From Liquidambar formosana (Eukaryota; Streptophyta; Magnoliopsida; Saxifragales; Altingiaceae), in contig CM077826.1 of the NCBI GenBank assembly GCA_039720395.1, positions 29,818,810 through 29,882,809 of the forward strand: a stretch of 64,000 nt of DNA, given 5' to 3'. A model generated the notes under the pieces. It was not told where the DNA came from. It did no database searches and saw nothing but the letters and a program-made list of their open reading frames with translations. Positions 47,560 to 57,199 of the stretch are shown here, one piece after another (positions within the stretch are counted from its first letter, which is position 1; each line of letters begins with the position of its first letter). Position numbers and translations under genes: made by a program.

Positions 47560-48640
47560 ACTGAGGTTCAGGAGATTCCTCCAAATCAGGAAGCACTTCC
47601 TTTGTCCTTACTTGAAAATGTAGATGAGGTATTTAGAATAGAATCATCAACAGGATTTGCATAATCTCACTTTTTAACAGAAACAGATCCTCCCAAAGCT
47701 GCAGGAGCAGAATGAGAACCCGTAAAAGATTGAGAATCAGGCATATCCACTAACTGCACATCCTCAGAAGGAGAATAGGAGACCCCAAACTCCTCTGGAG
47801 CCTCCACCTCTTCAGAATCAACCATCCTAAGAATCTCTGCCCAGGACTTAGATGGAGAAGTTTGACATCTTCAATAATAGCATTCTTAACAGCAGCTGAT
47901 ACGAGAATAACATTATCACCAGGGTTAGTAACCTTCACATTTCTAACCTTTGTAACATCTCCTGTTCCAATAGAATTCACATCAGCAACCATTATTGCAA
48001 TAATCTGTGAAGTAGATGGATCATCTTCAGTAGAAAAAACCCGAGAACTAGAAGACTCAACCACAGGAACCAAAATATTTTTATCTTTAACAGTGGCATT
48101 AGATTGAACAGTTCCAATACCAATAGGAATCCCATTAATATTAGAAGACCCCTGTCCATTATCAGGAATTATAATATTGATATTCTCATTTGCAACAATA
48201 GGTAAAGAATCACCTACAAGAGGCACAGAAGATTTAGCATTATCAGTTCTGACCCAAGTCCTCAAAACTTTAGGCTTTCTAGATTGAGATCTACTCCGAA
48301 TCCCATTCTTGAAAGTTAACAGTATCCACAAATTCCCCGTCTACTAGAAGCAGCCATCACTCCAGGAATTAGCAGTGAGATGCCCAATAGATTTACAACA
48401 TGCACAAAAAGGAGGAAGAGATTCATAGTGTATATCAACATCAAAACCATAACCCTTCCTTTCAACCCACTAAGTTATAGAAAGATCATTTAATAGATCA
48501 ACATCAACTAAAACACGAGCAAAATGCCCAAACTTTCGAAGATGAGTAACATCATCGATACAAAGAGGCGTTCCCACTCTCCGAGCAATGGAGCTATAGG
48601 AGAAAAGGTCACAAAATAATCAACAATAAATGTTTGTGTG
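47560..48640 (-). pseudogene. LINE 2 ORF1 (DUF4283 plus CCHC)
   Basis: RVGTPLCIDDVTHLRKFGHF then ARVLVDVDLLNDLSIT, a stop, VERKGYGFDVDIHYESLPPF and CACCKSIGHLT (48600-48370): the usual end of the DUF4283 domain and a CX2CX4HX4C-type knuckle in which the last Cys has become Ser. A linker ORF (48331-47750) rich in Val, Ser and Asn continues (NVKVTNPGDNVILVSAAVK). RNA-binding role is family knowledge. Confidence 0.85.
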
Positions 48641-48735
48641 TAGCCCTTTAACCACTAAATGTGGCTTCAATAACTCGATAATACCTGGGGATAAAGCAAT
48701 TAACTCCCATGTGTCTCTTTTGTGTATAGCCATAT

Positions 48736-49290
48736 TGGTGACCCTTGATACGAAATCCCACTTACTGTTGTTTTAGCAAAATATCAACTGACATCAGGAT
48801 ATATCAAGAATATATCATAAATATCTTCTATTTTCCACTATATATTGTGGGTATATAGGAGATATATCAACAATATTGTGTCGGAGTTCTGAATCTGCTA
48901 GTTTCACCCTTCACATGGTTTTACTCTTTTCTTTTCAACTTTTCAACTTTCAATGTAAGTGATAGGTATTTTAAATCTTTAATTTGATGTGACATTTAAA
49001 TGTTGAATTTGCATAAATTTCTCTTATTGATTTGCTCATGTGAGATACTTTTCATACTTTACACAATGCATACTTGTCTTATACACATTTAAATTGTAAT
49101 ATTTTGATTATTGTTTATTAAAGTCTAAATCATTGTTTTTTAGAGTTCAAATGAAAATTTATGCTTAACTACAAATATCCATCATATCTCTAAATTGATA
49201 TCAATATTTTCGATATATTCTATATATCCATCGATGTATCCATGTTTTTTAACCCTCGATATAGTCCATTGATATAAATATTTAAGTCAA
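48736..49290. mobile_element. GATATATC hAT family, copy 4 (decayed, about 555 bp)
   Basis: Starts with ACCCTTGATACGAAAT, the counterpart of a stretch about 60 bp inside copy 1, so the extreme left end is missing. The 3' half matches closely: TTTAAATGTTGAATTTG, ATACTTGTCTTATACACATTTAAATTG, then GATATATTC/CGATAT motifs and ATTTAAGTCAATG at the right end. No TSD was recognised. Confidence 0.75.
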
Positions 49291-49360
49291 TGGCCTCATC
49301 TTGTTTAAGGTGTCCCATAAATTTGTAAAACTATGCATCTGATTAGCATACAATTTCTCC

Positions 49361-49432
49361 CCCCCCCCCCCCCCTCCCCGCCCCCACCCAAGCCCCCCTC
49401 CCCCTTCCCTTTTTTTGTTTCTTGTTTCTTGT
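49361..49432. repeat. C-rich homopolymer-like tract
   Basis: An 18-C run followed by CCCC and CCCCC blocks up to 49410, then T-rich. The minus strand has several G-runs of four or more within 60 bases, a possible G-quadruplex in the transcribed template of the oligoribonuclease intron. Run length is prone to sequencing error. Confidence 0.8.
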
Positions 49433-49466
49433 TTCTTGGCTAAAGAGAGGAAGGATGGGAGTGGGG

Positions 49467-49955
49467 ACAGCCTGACCCTGAGGTAAGATTCACTCAGGCA
49501 ACTGCCTGAGACCCCAAAATTTTGACAAAAAATAAGGGCCCCAACTTAGTTGGTACCCTCCTAGTAGGTCAAAAAAAAAAAAAAACATGTTTTTTTAATA
49601 ACTAGATGAGCAAAGGTCCCAATCCAAGTTTAAGGGCCCTAAATAATTCCTAAGTTCCTTACCCAAGTCCATGTACAATAGCCCAAATGGCCAAATAATC
49701 TACTTAAATCAAGCCCAAAAAAACCTTTAACCCTAAACCAGATCAGATTTAAGGCCTCTGCCAGTCTGCCTCCAACCTCTTCCTCTCTCCTTCTCTTAGT
49801 GCTCTCATCCTCTCACAGCCTTCACCCTGATCAGATCAAATCAAAATTCTATTTGGAAGGTTAGAAGTATCTGATTACCTCTCAAACAAAGAAGTCAGGT
49901 ACACCGTACACCAAACGTCCAAATCATTCTCTCTTTAATTTCTTTACTTTTTCTT

Positions 49956-49991
<36 letters not shown>

Positions 49992-50407
49992 CTATACACA
50001 TATATACCCGACTACCTGTGATCTTCCTTTTTCGTTTTCTTAGCAAAGAAATGGTGCTCCCTATTTTTTAGCTAAAAATGTGAGAAGAGTAAATTTAAGT
50101 GATACTTTGCTACAGTTGGTTTCATTTCTTTTTGGTATTATAGCTTTATATTTCATTACTTTGTATATGTGAATTTTTCTAAATCATATGGGAAGAAAAT
50201 AAGTTTTTATTGATTTTTAGTTCTTATAAAGATTTATTTTTTATCTTAATCTATATAAGCAAATTTTAGTAATCATATATGTAGACAAATTTTCTGTGTA
50301 CTAGGGAAAAAAATTTGTTGGGTATAAATTTTATTGTGTATGAATATGTATAGAGGGTCCTATTTTAGGAGTTCGCTTAGGGTTCCAAAAAACTCAGGAG
50401 CGGCCGT
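49467..50407. mobile_element. hAT-type non-autonomous element, 941 bp
   Basis: GGAGTGGGG flanks both sides (49458-49466 and 50408-50416), an 8-9-bp duplication. The left end is ACAGCCTGACCCTGAG and the inverted right end ACGGCCGCTCCTGAG. The interior includes an inverted CTCAGGCAACTGCCTGAG at about 49493 and (TA)n at 49963-49987; no ORF. It ends about 106 bp upstream of the last oligoribonuclease exon. Confidence 0.82.
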
Positions 50408-50513
50408 GGAGTGGGGTTTGGGGTTCATGGCATGAGGACCAGATGGTTTTGATGCTACTTTCCCTGACATGTTGAATGCGTTTAAACATTTGATGTCGTT
50501 GCTTTTCCTACAG

Positions 50514-50635
50514 ATAACAGGAAGGCTCCTTCAAAAGAAAATAGACACCGAGCCATGGACGACATCAAAGAAAGCATAGCGGAACTCAAATACTACAAAG
50601 AGAACATATTCAAAGCATCCAGCCGTAAGAAGTGA
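50514..50635 (+). CDS. Oligoribonuclease, last exon (Exo III motif)
   Basis: 122 bp entered in phase 1 after TTTTCCTACAG and ending at TGA (50633-50635). It reads (D)NRKAPSKENRHRAMDDIKES, then IAELKYYKENIFKASSRKK. H-x4-D in HRAMDD is the Exo III catalytic motif of DEDDh exonucleases, and IAELKYY corresponds to VAELAYYREHF in E. coli Orn. A short Lys/Arg-rich C-terminus follows, as in plant homologues. With the two exons upstream, about 99 codons of the C-terminal half are recovered; a complete plant protein would be roughly 190 residues plus any targeting peptide, so Exo I exons are missing from the window. The frame is intact. Confidence 0.93.
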
Positions 50636-50944
50636 CGTCAGCAAAAGAAGACATCACAGATCACAAGTTCAAGCCATATCTTTTGTTTTTATGTGAAATG
50701 CTTATTACAGTAACCTAAATGCTGAAATGGGTTTTTCCATCTGCTGTTGTATCACCTTGATCACATACGAAATAGAATGCAACTTTTGCTGAAACCCTTC
50801 CAAGGGTTTTTACTAAAGCACAGAATTTTATTTTTGGATGACTCAAACCTGGGATTTTTATTTCTAGTTCAACCACTCATGGATCTAATTTAATCAGTGG
50901 ATTGTCATGGTCATTTGACTTGCAAGAAGAAGAAATGTAAGAAC
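50636..50944 (+). other. Probable 3' UTR and flank of oligoribonuclease
   Basis: Non-repetitive, transposon-free sequence directly after the stop codon. No canonical AATAAA was clearly placed; near-variants and a T-rich stretch at about 50820-50870 could serve as plant poly(A) signals. The UTR end is therefore not fixed. Confidence 0.5.
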
Positions 50945-51303
50945 GAGCATCACCAAGGGTATCAACTATTTTATTACTATTGTTAGCAAAATAACATTTT
51001 TTTAAAATAACCAGCTAGCTATCCAAGTGAATAGTTATTTTTTAGCTATTTAAATTTTTTATTAACAATATTTTTTTTAATCATTTGAGGGAGAAAGAAA
51101 AGAAGGCTAGGAATGGTGCATAGAGAGGGAAAATATCATATATTTTTTTTCTTTTATTTTTATTAAAAATAGTTTAGTTAGTGAACATTCACCAACTAAA
51201 ATGATAATAGTTAAAATAGCTAGCCCCTTGGAGCTAAAAAAAATGTGATTTGACGAGCTAAAATAACTAAGGGAGTTAGATAGCTAGTTCCTTAAAGATG
51301 CTC
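50945..51303. mobile_element. Probable Tourist-like MITE
   Basis: The left end is GAGCATCACCAAGGGTATC; the inverted right end is GAGCATCTTTAAGGAACTAG. Related inner motifs occur as TAGCTATCCAAG (about 51012) and inverted CTAGCTATCTAAC (about 51275). TAA lies just left and TTA just right of the ends but not flush, so the TSD is unsure. AT-rich, non-coding. Confidence 0.55.
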
Positions 51304-51522
51304 TTAAAACTTGAGATTGGTAGGTCATCTTTTGATGCATAGAGGGAAAATGTCACTTTTTTTGTCCTTTTTTTTTTTTTTTTTTTTCCAACTAGCGAGC
51401 CTAGGCAGTTTTAGTGGTGATTATAAAGACGAAACTTAATATTCTCTTACTACCTAATTTATCCTCCATTTGTTTACTTGGATTTCAAGTCAATATTGTC
51501 AGAAATGTGGTGAAAAAGAATT

Positions 51523-52686
51523 GGGTAAATTGCAGGAAACCCCTCCTTATGTATGAGGGGGTCAACAGATAACCCCTCTAATGTTTTAATTTTGTCAATG
51601 TGCCCCTTGAGCTGCATTTGGGGATAAATTGAGTTAACACCGTTAATAGAAAATAGTAAAAAGACTGACATACCCCAACACCATCCCCATCGCGTGCACC
51701 CTCTTCAACTGACGGCCCACACTCTGGCCAACTCCATTTTTTTCCCATAGCCTTTCTCTGTCTCTCTCTCACTTGCACCCACACTCTGGCCAAAGGAAGG
51801 GGGGTTCTCGATGGTCAAGTTTAGGTTTGAAAATGGCAGCCATGGCAGCTGCAACTCCAAACATCAAACCGAATACCCATATCCATGGCAACTGCAATTC
51901 CATATCTGCAACTCCAAACCCCAAACCCAATACCCATATCTACATCCCCACAACACCTCTAACCCCACCCCAGACCCAACACATACCATTTTTCCCCACA
52001 ATACCCATGTTTACAACTCCACAATCTAAACCCATAGTTAGATTTGGTTCCAAAACCCCTAACCCATAGTCAGATTCGCTGTTCTCATGCTAGGTGGACA
52101 CGGTTGAATGAACAAACTCACCGGAGAAAGGGGGTAGCCATGGCGGCTGCTACTACTACTGCTTCTTCTTCTTCGGCCATAGCAGTGGCTATGGGGGTGC
52201 TTCAGCAGGTGATTTGCCGGAAAAAATGGAGGATTGCTTCATCTCGCTGGCTGTTGTGGGCGCAGAGGGAGGGTGAGATGGGGGTTTGGTCAAACCCATG
52301 GCAGTCGTGGCGTCAATAGCTGCTGCTACTACTGCTTCATCTTCTTTGGCCATGGCAGTGGCTATGGAGTGCTTCGGCGGTGATTTGCCGGAAAAAATGG
52401 CCGACATCTTCACCGGCGATGGCTAACATCTTCACCGGCTGTCGTGGGTGAAGAGGGAGGTTGGGATGGGGGTTTGGGTTGGGAGAGAGAGTGAGGGTAT
52501 TTTTGACAATTACAACGTCATATGCATAGCACATGACCATTTTCTGTCAATTTTTGTTGATGGAGAGCAACGATGGGGCACATTGGAAAAAATTAAAACA
52601 TTGAGGAGGCACATTGACAAAATTAAATATAAGGGGGGTTATTTGTTGACCCCCTATACGTCAAGGGGGTTTTCTACCATTTACCC
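51523..52686. mobile_element. Mutator-like (Pack-MULE-like) element, 1,164 bp
   Basis: An exact 9-bp duplication AAAAGAATT at 51514-51522 and 52687-52695 is diagnostic for Mutator-like elements. Long inverted ends of about 100 bp start GGGTAAATTGCAGGAAACCCC on the left and GGGTAAATGGTAGAAAACCCC on the right, and share TTTTGTCAATGTGCC. The interior is markedly GC-rich (for example 52130-52480) compared with its surroundings and contains a tandem duplication. This composition suggests captured genic sequence, but no protein family is recognisable and the open frames are Ala/Thr/Pro-rich on both strands. Confidence 0.92.
52145..52480. repeat. Tandem duplication of about 177 bp inside the MULE
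   Basis: GCTGCTACTACT...GGTGATTTGCCGGAAAAAATGG occurs at 52145-52229 and 52322-52400, and GAGGGAGGgTGaGATGGGGG at about 52267 recurs at about 52454, giving two diverged units with a period near 175-185 bp. Confidence 0.75.
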
Positions 52687-52695
52687 AAAAGAATT

Positions 52696-53019
52696 TATGC
52701 TTATTTTCATTTTATCATGGTTGTAAATTTGTTTGTAAAACTGACTTCAATTGTAGATAGTTGCGGAACTTTCAAGAATGGGAAGCCGCAGCAGGAAATG
52801 GCACAAGAAACAAAAGCAAAGAGTAGCCCAAAAAATAGATGGAAACGTGAAGCGGGAAATCATTTTTGAATTGAAAAAAAGCCTCAAAAGGAAAGACGAG
52901 AAATTGTGGGGAAAAAACACTAAATAAAGTGAATATCTGAATGCTGGAAAAGTTCCATGATCAAAAAGGAAAGAATAAAATTAAAAAGTGTGCCCATTTT
53001 CCCATTGATTCCCTGAGGT
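52696..53019. other. Flank with a small basic ORF, otherwise unassigned
   Basis: Between two transposons lies an island with locally codon-like composition. TTCAATTGTAG at 52746-52756 could be a 3' splice site followed by an open stretch that includes ATG 52778 to TAA 52927 (49 residues, Lys/Arg/Gln-rich, beginning MGSRSRKWHKKQKQRVAQK). I do not recognise the product. It may be a real small exon, a spliced UTR exon or chance. Confidence 0.2.
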
Positions 53020-53028
53020 GGTTAGGGC

Positions 53029-53333
53029 CAGGTAAGCATTCGGTGCTAAGTTCTCAAAATTCAACATCATGCTGAGGTGAGCAGCATTGTTGGATGAGAT
53101 GGTAAATGACTTGAATTAAAAGTTGAAAAAGTTGCTGAGGTAAGTAGCATCATTGGATGAGGTGGTAGATGATTCGGATTAAAAGTTGAAAAAGTTACTA
53201 CTGAAATTACCAAAATGACCTCGATGGGCAAACTTTTTAATTTTTAATCCAAGCTGTCATCATCTCATCAAACAATCCTTTCTTACCTTAGCATAATGCT
53301 GAGCTTTGAGAACTCAACACCAAATCCTTGCTT
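53029..53333. mobile_element. TIR MITE with 9-bp duplication, 305 bp
   Basis: Exact GGTTAGGGC at 53020-53028 and 53334-53342. The left end is CAGGTAAGCATTCGGTGCTA; the inverted right end is AAGCAAGGATTTGGTGTTGA, continuing with GTTCTCAAA-type similarity for about 60 bp. An inner 63-bp unit (GCTGAGGTGAGCAGCAT...) is repeated at about 53080 and 53142. A 9-bp TSD suggests Mutator-like, but an 8-bp hAT reading is possible. Confidence 0.8.
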
Positions 53334-53394
53334 GGTTAGGGCTTGCCACAAGCAAGAATCCTCTCCATTGCTTCTAAGTCGTGGACGTCTCCAG

Positions 53395-54025
53395 TAGGAG
53401 TGCAACTTGGTTCGGGTAGACTTGAGAACCGGACCGTTCCAAGCAATTTGGTCCGATCTGGTTCGAGCCAAACACTAATTAGTTCAGTTCTCAAGCCAAA
53501 ATTTTAAAAACCGATGAATTCAATCTGGTCTACGGTTTAGGGGTTTCAAAACCAACCTGAACCGAATTCCCAAATTACAACAAAAAAATAAAATTATATA
53601 TATATATATTATATTATATTCCATATATAAGTATTCAGTTATGTTCCCATCAACACATGTTGATATAAGTTATATAAGCACCATGCATTAGGAGTTGTAC
53701 CCTTTGCATGAGTCCAATGTGCCTCATATCCCACTTATGCACAAGGTAAAACTTTCAATATGGGTTTTGATATAAATTATATCAGCACGTGCTTACCTGA
53801 TCATCATCCTATAAGTATTATTGAATAAATAATAATACTTATTCAATAAATTCATTACATTTTACCAACAAAAAAAAAAACCGAGAATCGGACCATTTTT
53901 GCCGGTCCATTCCAGTCCGGTCTGGTCCAATACAATTTCCGATCCGATTTTTTAGGTCCTGAATTAATTCGGTCCGATCCAGATATACCTTGGTCCGAAC
54001 CGTCCCAAACCGAGTTGCACCCCTA
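53395..54025. mobile_element. hAT-type MITE, 631 bp
   Basis: The left end is TAGGAGTGCAACTTGG and the inverted right end TAGGGGTGCAACTCGG. Flanks GTCTCCAG (53387-53394) and ATCTCCAG (54026-54033) differ at one base. Subterminal GGTCCGATCTGGTT-type repeats occur in both orientations (53430-53480 and 53900-54000). A TA tract lies at 53592-53610. Non-coding. Confidence 0.88.
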
Positions 54026-54033
54026 ATCTCCAG

Positions 54034-54541
54034 TACTTTCAATGGGGTTGTAACATGTCATCTCCTAGCTTAATCCATGGTTGAGCACTTACCACATCAA
54101 CAATTCTTGTTAACAACATCAAGTCAAACTGAAAACTCGGAAGGCTCTCTCTGCTTATGGGATATTCTTTTTTAGTATGCTTTGCTAATTTAAAGAGTGG
54201 ATGTGTAATCAAATTTCAAGAATTTGTTCAAGAGTGTAACAAAACACACCATGATATAAAGATCAGAAACTTGGGTAGGCAAGAAAAATCAAGTCTAAAA
54301 CCAAGCCTTTTTAAAATAAAATAAAAATAATGGTTGGAGAGAGAACCATCAAACTCTCCTCACATATCTCAAATCACCTTGTGTATGATGTCGGGTTGTA
54401 GGTGAAGGATGGGGTGAGGAAGAAGGAAAGAAATTGGGGGCTGGTTACAATGAAGCCTGTAATAGACAAAAATCACCCGCTAATTAGAAGATGACTCATT
54501 TTCACAAGTGGACCCAACCCAACCAAATGTTAGAGCAGGAC
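54034..54541. other. Unassigned interval
   Basis: No ORF with a recognised domain and no repeat ends; low-copy flank or old repeat cannot be distinguished. Confidence 0.35.
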
Positions 54542-55618
54542 TGTCACAATCCAAATTAATTAGACCGTGATCAATTATAATAAAGTGGGTTTATTTTAAA
54601 TAATCCTTTGTTAAAAGAGTGGATGACACATGGCAAAATTCTGTGAATTTATAAAGGTTCAAGCATGACCCATCCCTAATAAGACAAACCATCATAAAAA
54701 CCTATAGAAAATCCATTTTATAAATTATCCCTGTCGTCCATATATCATGGTATCATTCCATGTATCATATTCCACAAAACCAATCACACATAATTTAAAA
54801 TTTTACATCCCTAAAAATTAAATTACATGTCCAACAGCCATTGGCCCAAATAAAACCAAATTAATTTACACAATTAATTCCCAAAATACATAATTCAATT
54901 TCCATTAAATAATTCCATGCATCTTCGAAGGTAAGCATAAGGCAAATATCTGCAATCTTTAAATATTTCAAAACAATTTAAAATGATAGGCGTGAGTTCG
55001 ACAACTCAATAGGAACAATTTTATATAAGTAAATCAAAGCAATAATATAAATAAACCAATTATATCATATGAAACAATTAATACTAATTGCGTATATAAT
55101 TAATCCAAAAATAAATAAGTTATAATTCATAACTTATAAATAAATACATAATGTCCAATGCATAAGACTCCATTTTCTTATAGTGGTGAGAACCTAAGAA
55201 AATAAATTATAAAGACTTGTTGATTGTTCTTAAGGAGGAGTTTGATGGTGAGTTCTTCCATCCTCAAAAATGATATTTATACTTGCTCAATGAAGTCCTT
55301 GAATTTTGGGAGAGGTTGTACATACATGGGGTTTAGTGGGCAGCCCCATTTTACCTCCATTTCGCACGTGCTCCTCAAAATTGCAAATGCACCTGCTAAA
55401 GTATAACTTTTCCTGAAAATGGGTTACCCTAACAACAACATATCCATTACCTTTCCTCCTTCGCTGACATGTGGCATAACCCCATTGAAATATGGGATGC
55501 CACGTTTTTTTTATAGCAGTACTTTTTGGCCGATGGATAAATCCTTAATGCTACGTTTGGATAAAGAATTTATAAGTGGAACACATAAGTTTGTGTGTAA
55601 TATTCGCAAGACGTGACA
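54542..55618. mobile_element. Candidate solo LTR, 1,077 bp (Gypsy-like ends)
   Basis: Starts TGTCACAATCC and ends AAGACGTGACA, giving the short inverted ends TGTCAC/GTGACA common to plant Gypsy LTRs. The flanks AGGAC and ACTTG do not match, so no TSD supports it. The interior is AT-rich with no gene. Confidence 0.45.
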
Positions 55619-56206
55619 ACTTGAATTAAGAAACATTTTTGACAAAATTGAAATAAGATGAACACATCTCATGAGTTACGGTACAGATTATTACCATGGT
55701 ACAGACAAATTGGTGTTGATCAAAACTTTTTTTTGAAGAACATGGTGCATTTGTGATGAGTATTTCAAAAATTCATTGTGCCCAACACACACATATATAT
55801 ACATGGCTCTTTTTAATATCAAGTGCACTCCAAAACTCTTACATTTTTTGCAAAACCAACCTTTTAATCAAATATCTTCTCATTTAGGCAATCTATGTTA
55901 GAAATCAAGTTAATCCGAAATTAATTCTTAGTCAATCCAAAACTTACATCCATAGAACTTGTGGACAAGTTCGATTAAATTTAACTTGGCTTATGAAAGA
56001 GCATGGATCCGCTTAACTGGGTTCCACTTGCCTTGTTTGCACCCCTTCTCCACTTTTCAAATTTGCTTCCTTTCTTCCAGTTTAATATTCTTTGTATAAA
56101 GTCCATTGCTGCTTGTTAGCATTGGCAATCAGTCAATTCCAATTCCTTACAAGTATTTTGTCTCCTTCCTTTTCCATCCCAAAATTCAAGTTGTTAAGTA
56201 GAGAGC
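55619..56206. other. Unassigned interval
   Basis: AT-rich sequence with a short (CA)(TA) stretch at about 55786-55800; nothing else recognised. Confidence 0.35.
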
Positions 56207-56275
56207 CGCAACAAATATATGAAGTCATATCAGATTAAATATTTAGATGACTTGTGATGTGCGACTTTTCAACAC
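56207..56275 (-). mobile_element. TRIM LTR fragment
   Basis: ATATGAAGTCATATCAGATTAAATATTTAGATGACTTGTGATGTGC-like text followed by GACTTTTCAACACTC resembles the end of the TRIM LTR at 4300-4370 (ATATTTAAACGATGTGGGATG, GACTTCCCAACACTCC). Diverged and incomplete. Confidence 0.5.
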
Positions 56276-56787
56276 TCTTCATTGTTTTTCATTTCTCTAG
56301 TGTTTGTTTCTTTGGTAAAAGACATTACTGACATACAATCTTGCAAATAGAAATCAATTATTCATATGTGTTGCATCGCTTATTCCTTTTGTTTAACTTC
56401 GTAATCCCCGATAATTTATGTGCCCGTAATGTACTATTTCAGGATGAATGTTCAACAACCTTCACAGTTTCATACACAGCTGAAAAGTCAAGGTCCCCCA
56501 ACCCAACGCTTCTGGCCTTCTTGAAAGCCTACAAGCAAATACAAATTTTCATACGTCAGTTCAATCATCAAACCCCATCAGCCTGAAAATGTGAATTCAA
56601 TATCTGACTTCTTAGCAATTGAATTATGCTATTTTATATACTCTGAATAATGATGACAACTAATTTTGATCCAAATGAACATATTTATCAATTTCAATAC
56701 ATTTCTATAGACTCTTGGAACAGGTGAGCTCCACATTTTCGTAAATTTATTATAATTATCTTGTTTCCCAAAAAAAAAAAAAAAAAA
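56276..56787. other. Unassigned interval
   Basis: Short open frames (for example 56341-56586) carry no recognised domain. A poly-A run lies at 56769-56787. Confidence 0.35.
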
Positions 56788-56876
56788 GCCCTCAAGACTC
56801 AAACCGGTGCCGTTCATTTGGCAACCTGAGACTTTTACCATTGCAGTAGACAAATGGCCCAACCACATGCACCCCA
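56788..56876 (-). mobile_element. SINE-like fragment (tRNA-derived head)
   Basis: On the minus strand it begins GGGGTGCATGTGGTTGGGCC, contains TGGTAAAAGTCTC and later GGTTTGAGTCTTGAGGGC, and then runs into poly-T. The GGTTxGAGTCx block matches RNA polymerase III box B and the TG-GG-C head resembles box A, with spacing near that of plant SINEs. Flanking A runs and a (TA)n tract (56877-56917) obscure any TSD. Confidence 0.5.
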
Positions 56877-56879
56877 AAA

Positions 56880-56913
<34 letters not shown>

Positions 56914-57036
56914 TAGTAAAGTAATTTCCTCAGCTTGTGGGATACGTTATTATGATTGGGAACAGTCCTAAAATGATTGGTTATCCTTGGTCTAGTGAAA
57001 TAATACTGGACTGGGTGTAACAATTACTAGTCATTA

Positions 57037-57181
57037 GCTGGTGTTTCTTTGGTGGGGGTTAGTTGGGTGTTTCTTTGGTATTTTTGGGATGTTTTCTTTT
57101 CTGGGGTCTTCTTTGGTGTATTGGTAGTATTCTCAACTTGATGAAATAAATTTTTGTGGATCAAAAAAAAAAAAAAAAAAA
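57037..57181 (+). mobile_element. 5'-truncated LINE 3' tail insertion, 145 bp
   Basis: A 145-bp stretch ending in about 20 A residues is flanked by an exact 18-bp duplication AACAATTACTAGTCATTA (57019-57036 and 57182-57199). A poly-A tail plus a long variable duplication is the mark of target-primed reverse transcription. The body is G/T-rich like plant L1 3' UTRs (TGTTTCTTTGG repeated), ending GATGAAATAAA before the tail. Confidence 0.9.
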
Positions 57182-57199
57182 AACAATTACTAGTCATTA

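Larger units (their letters stand above)
47160..48735 (-). mobile_element. LINE 2 fragment (ORF1 and start of ORF2)
   Basis: An L1-type LINE read right to left, antisense to the oligoribonuclease gene and inside its last intron. It keeps ORF1 and the first part of the endonuclease and then stops near 47210; reverse transcriptase and the 3' tail are gone. Normal LINE truncation removes the 5' end, so loss of the 3' part must come from later deletion. The right side abuts GATATATC-family copy 4. Confidence 0.85.

Noticed and set aside
51773..52540. Overlapping Ala/Pro/Thr-rich open frames
   Set aside because: They lie wholly within a Mutator-like element, occur on both strands and match no family; better described as element interior.
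53080..53205. Spaced repeats resembling a CRISPR array
   Set aside because: Only two diverged 63-bp tandem units in a plant MITE; no spacers, no cas genes and a eukaryotic context.
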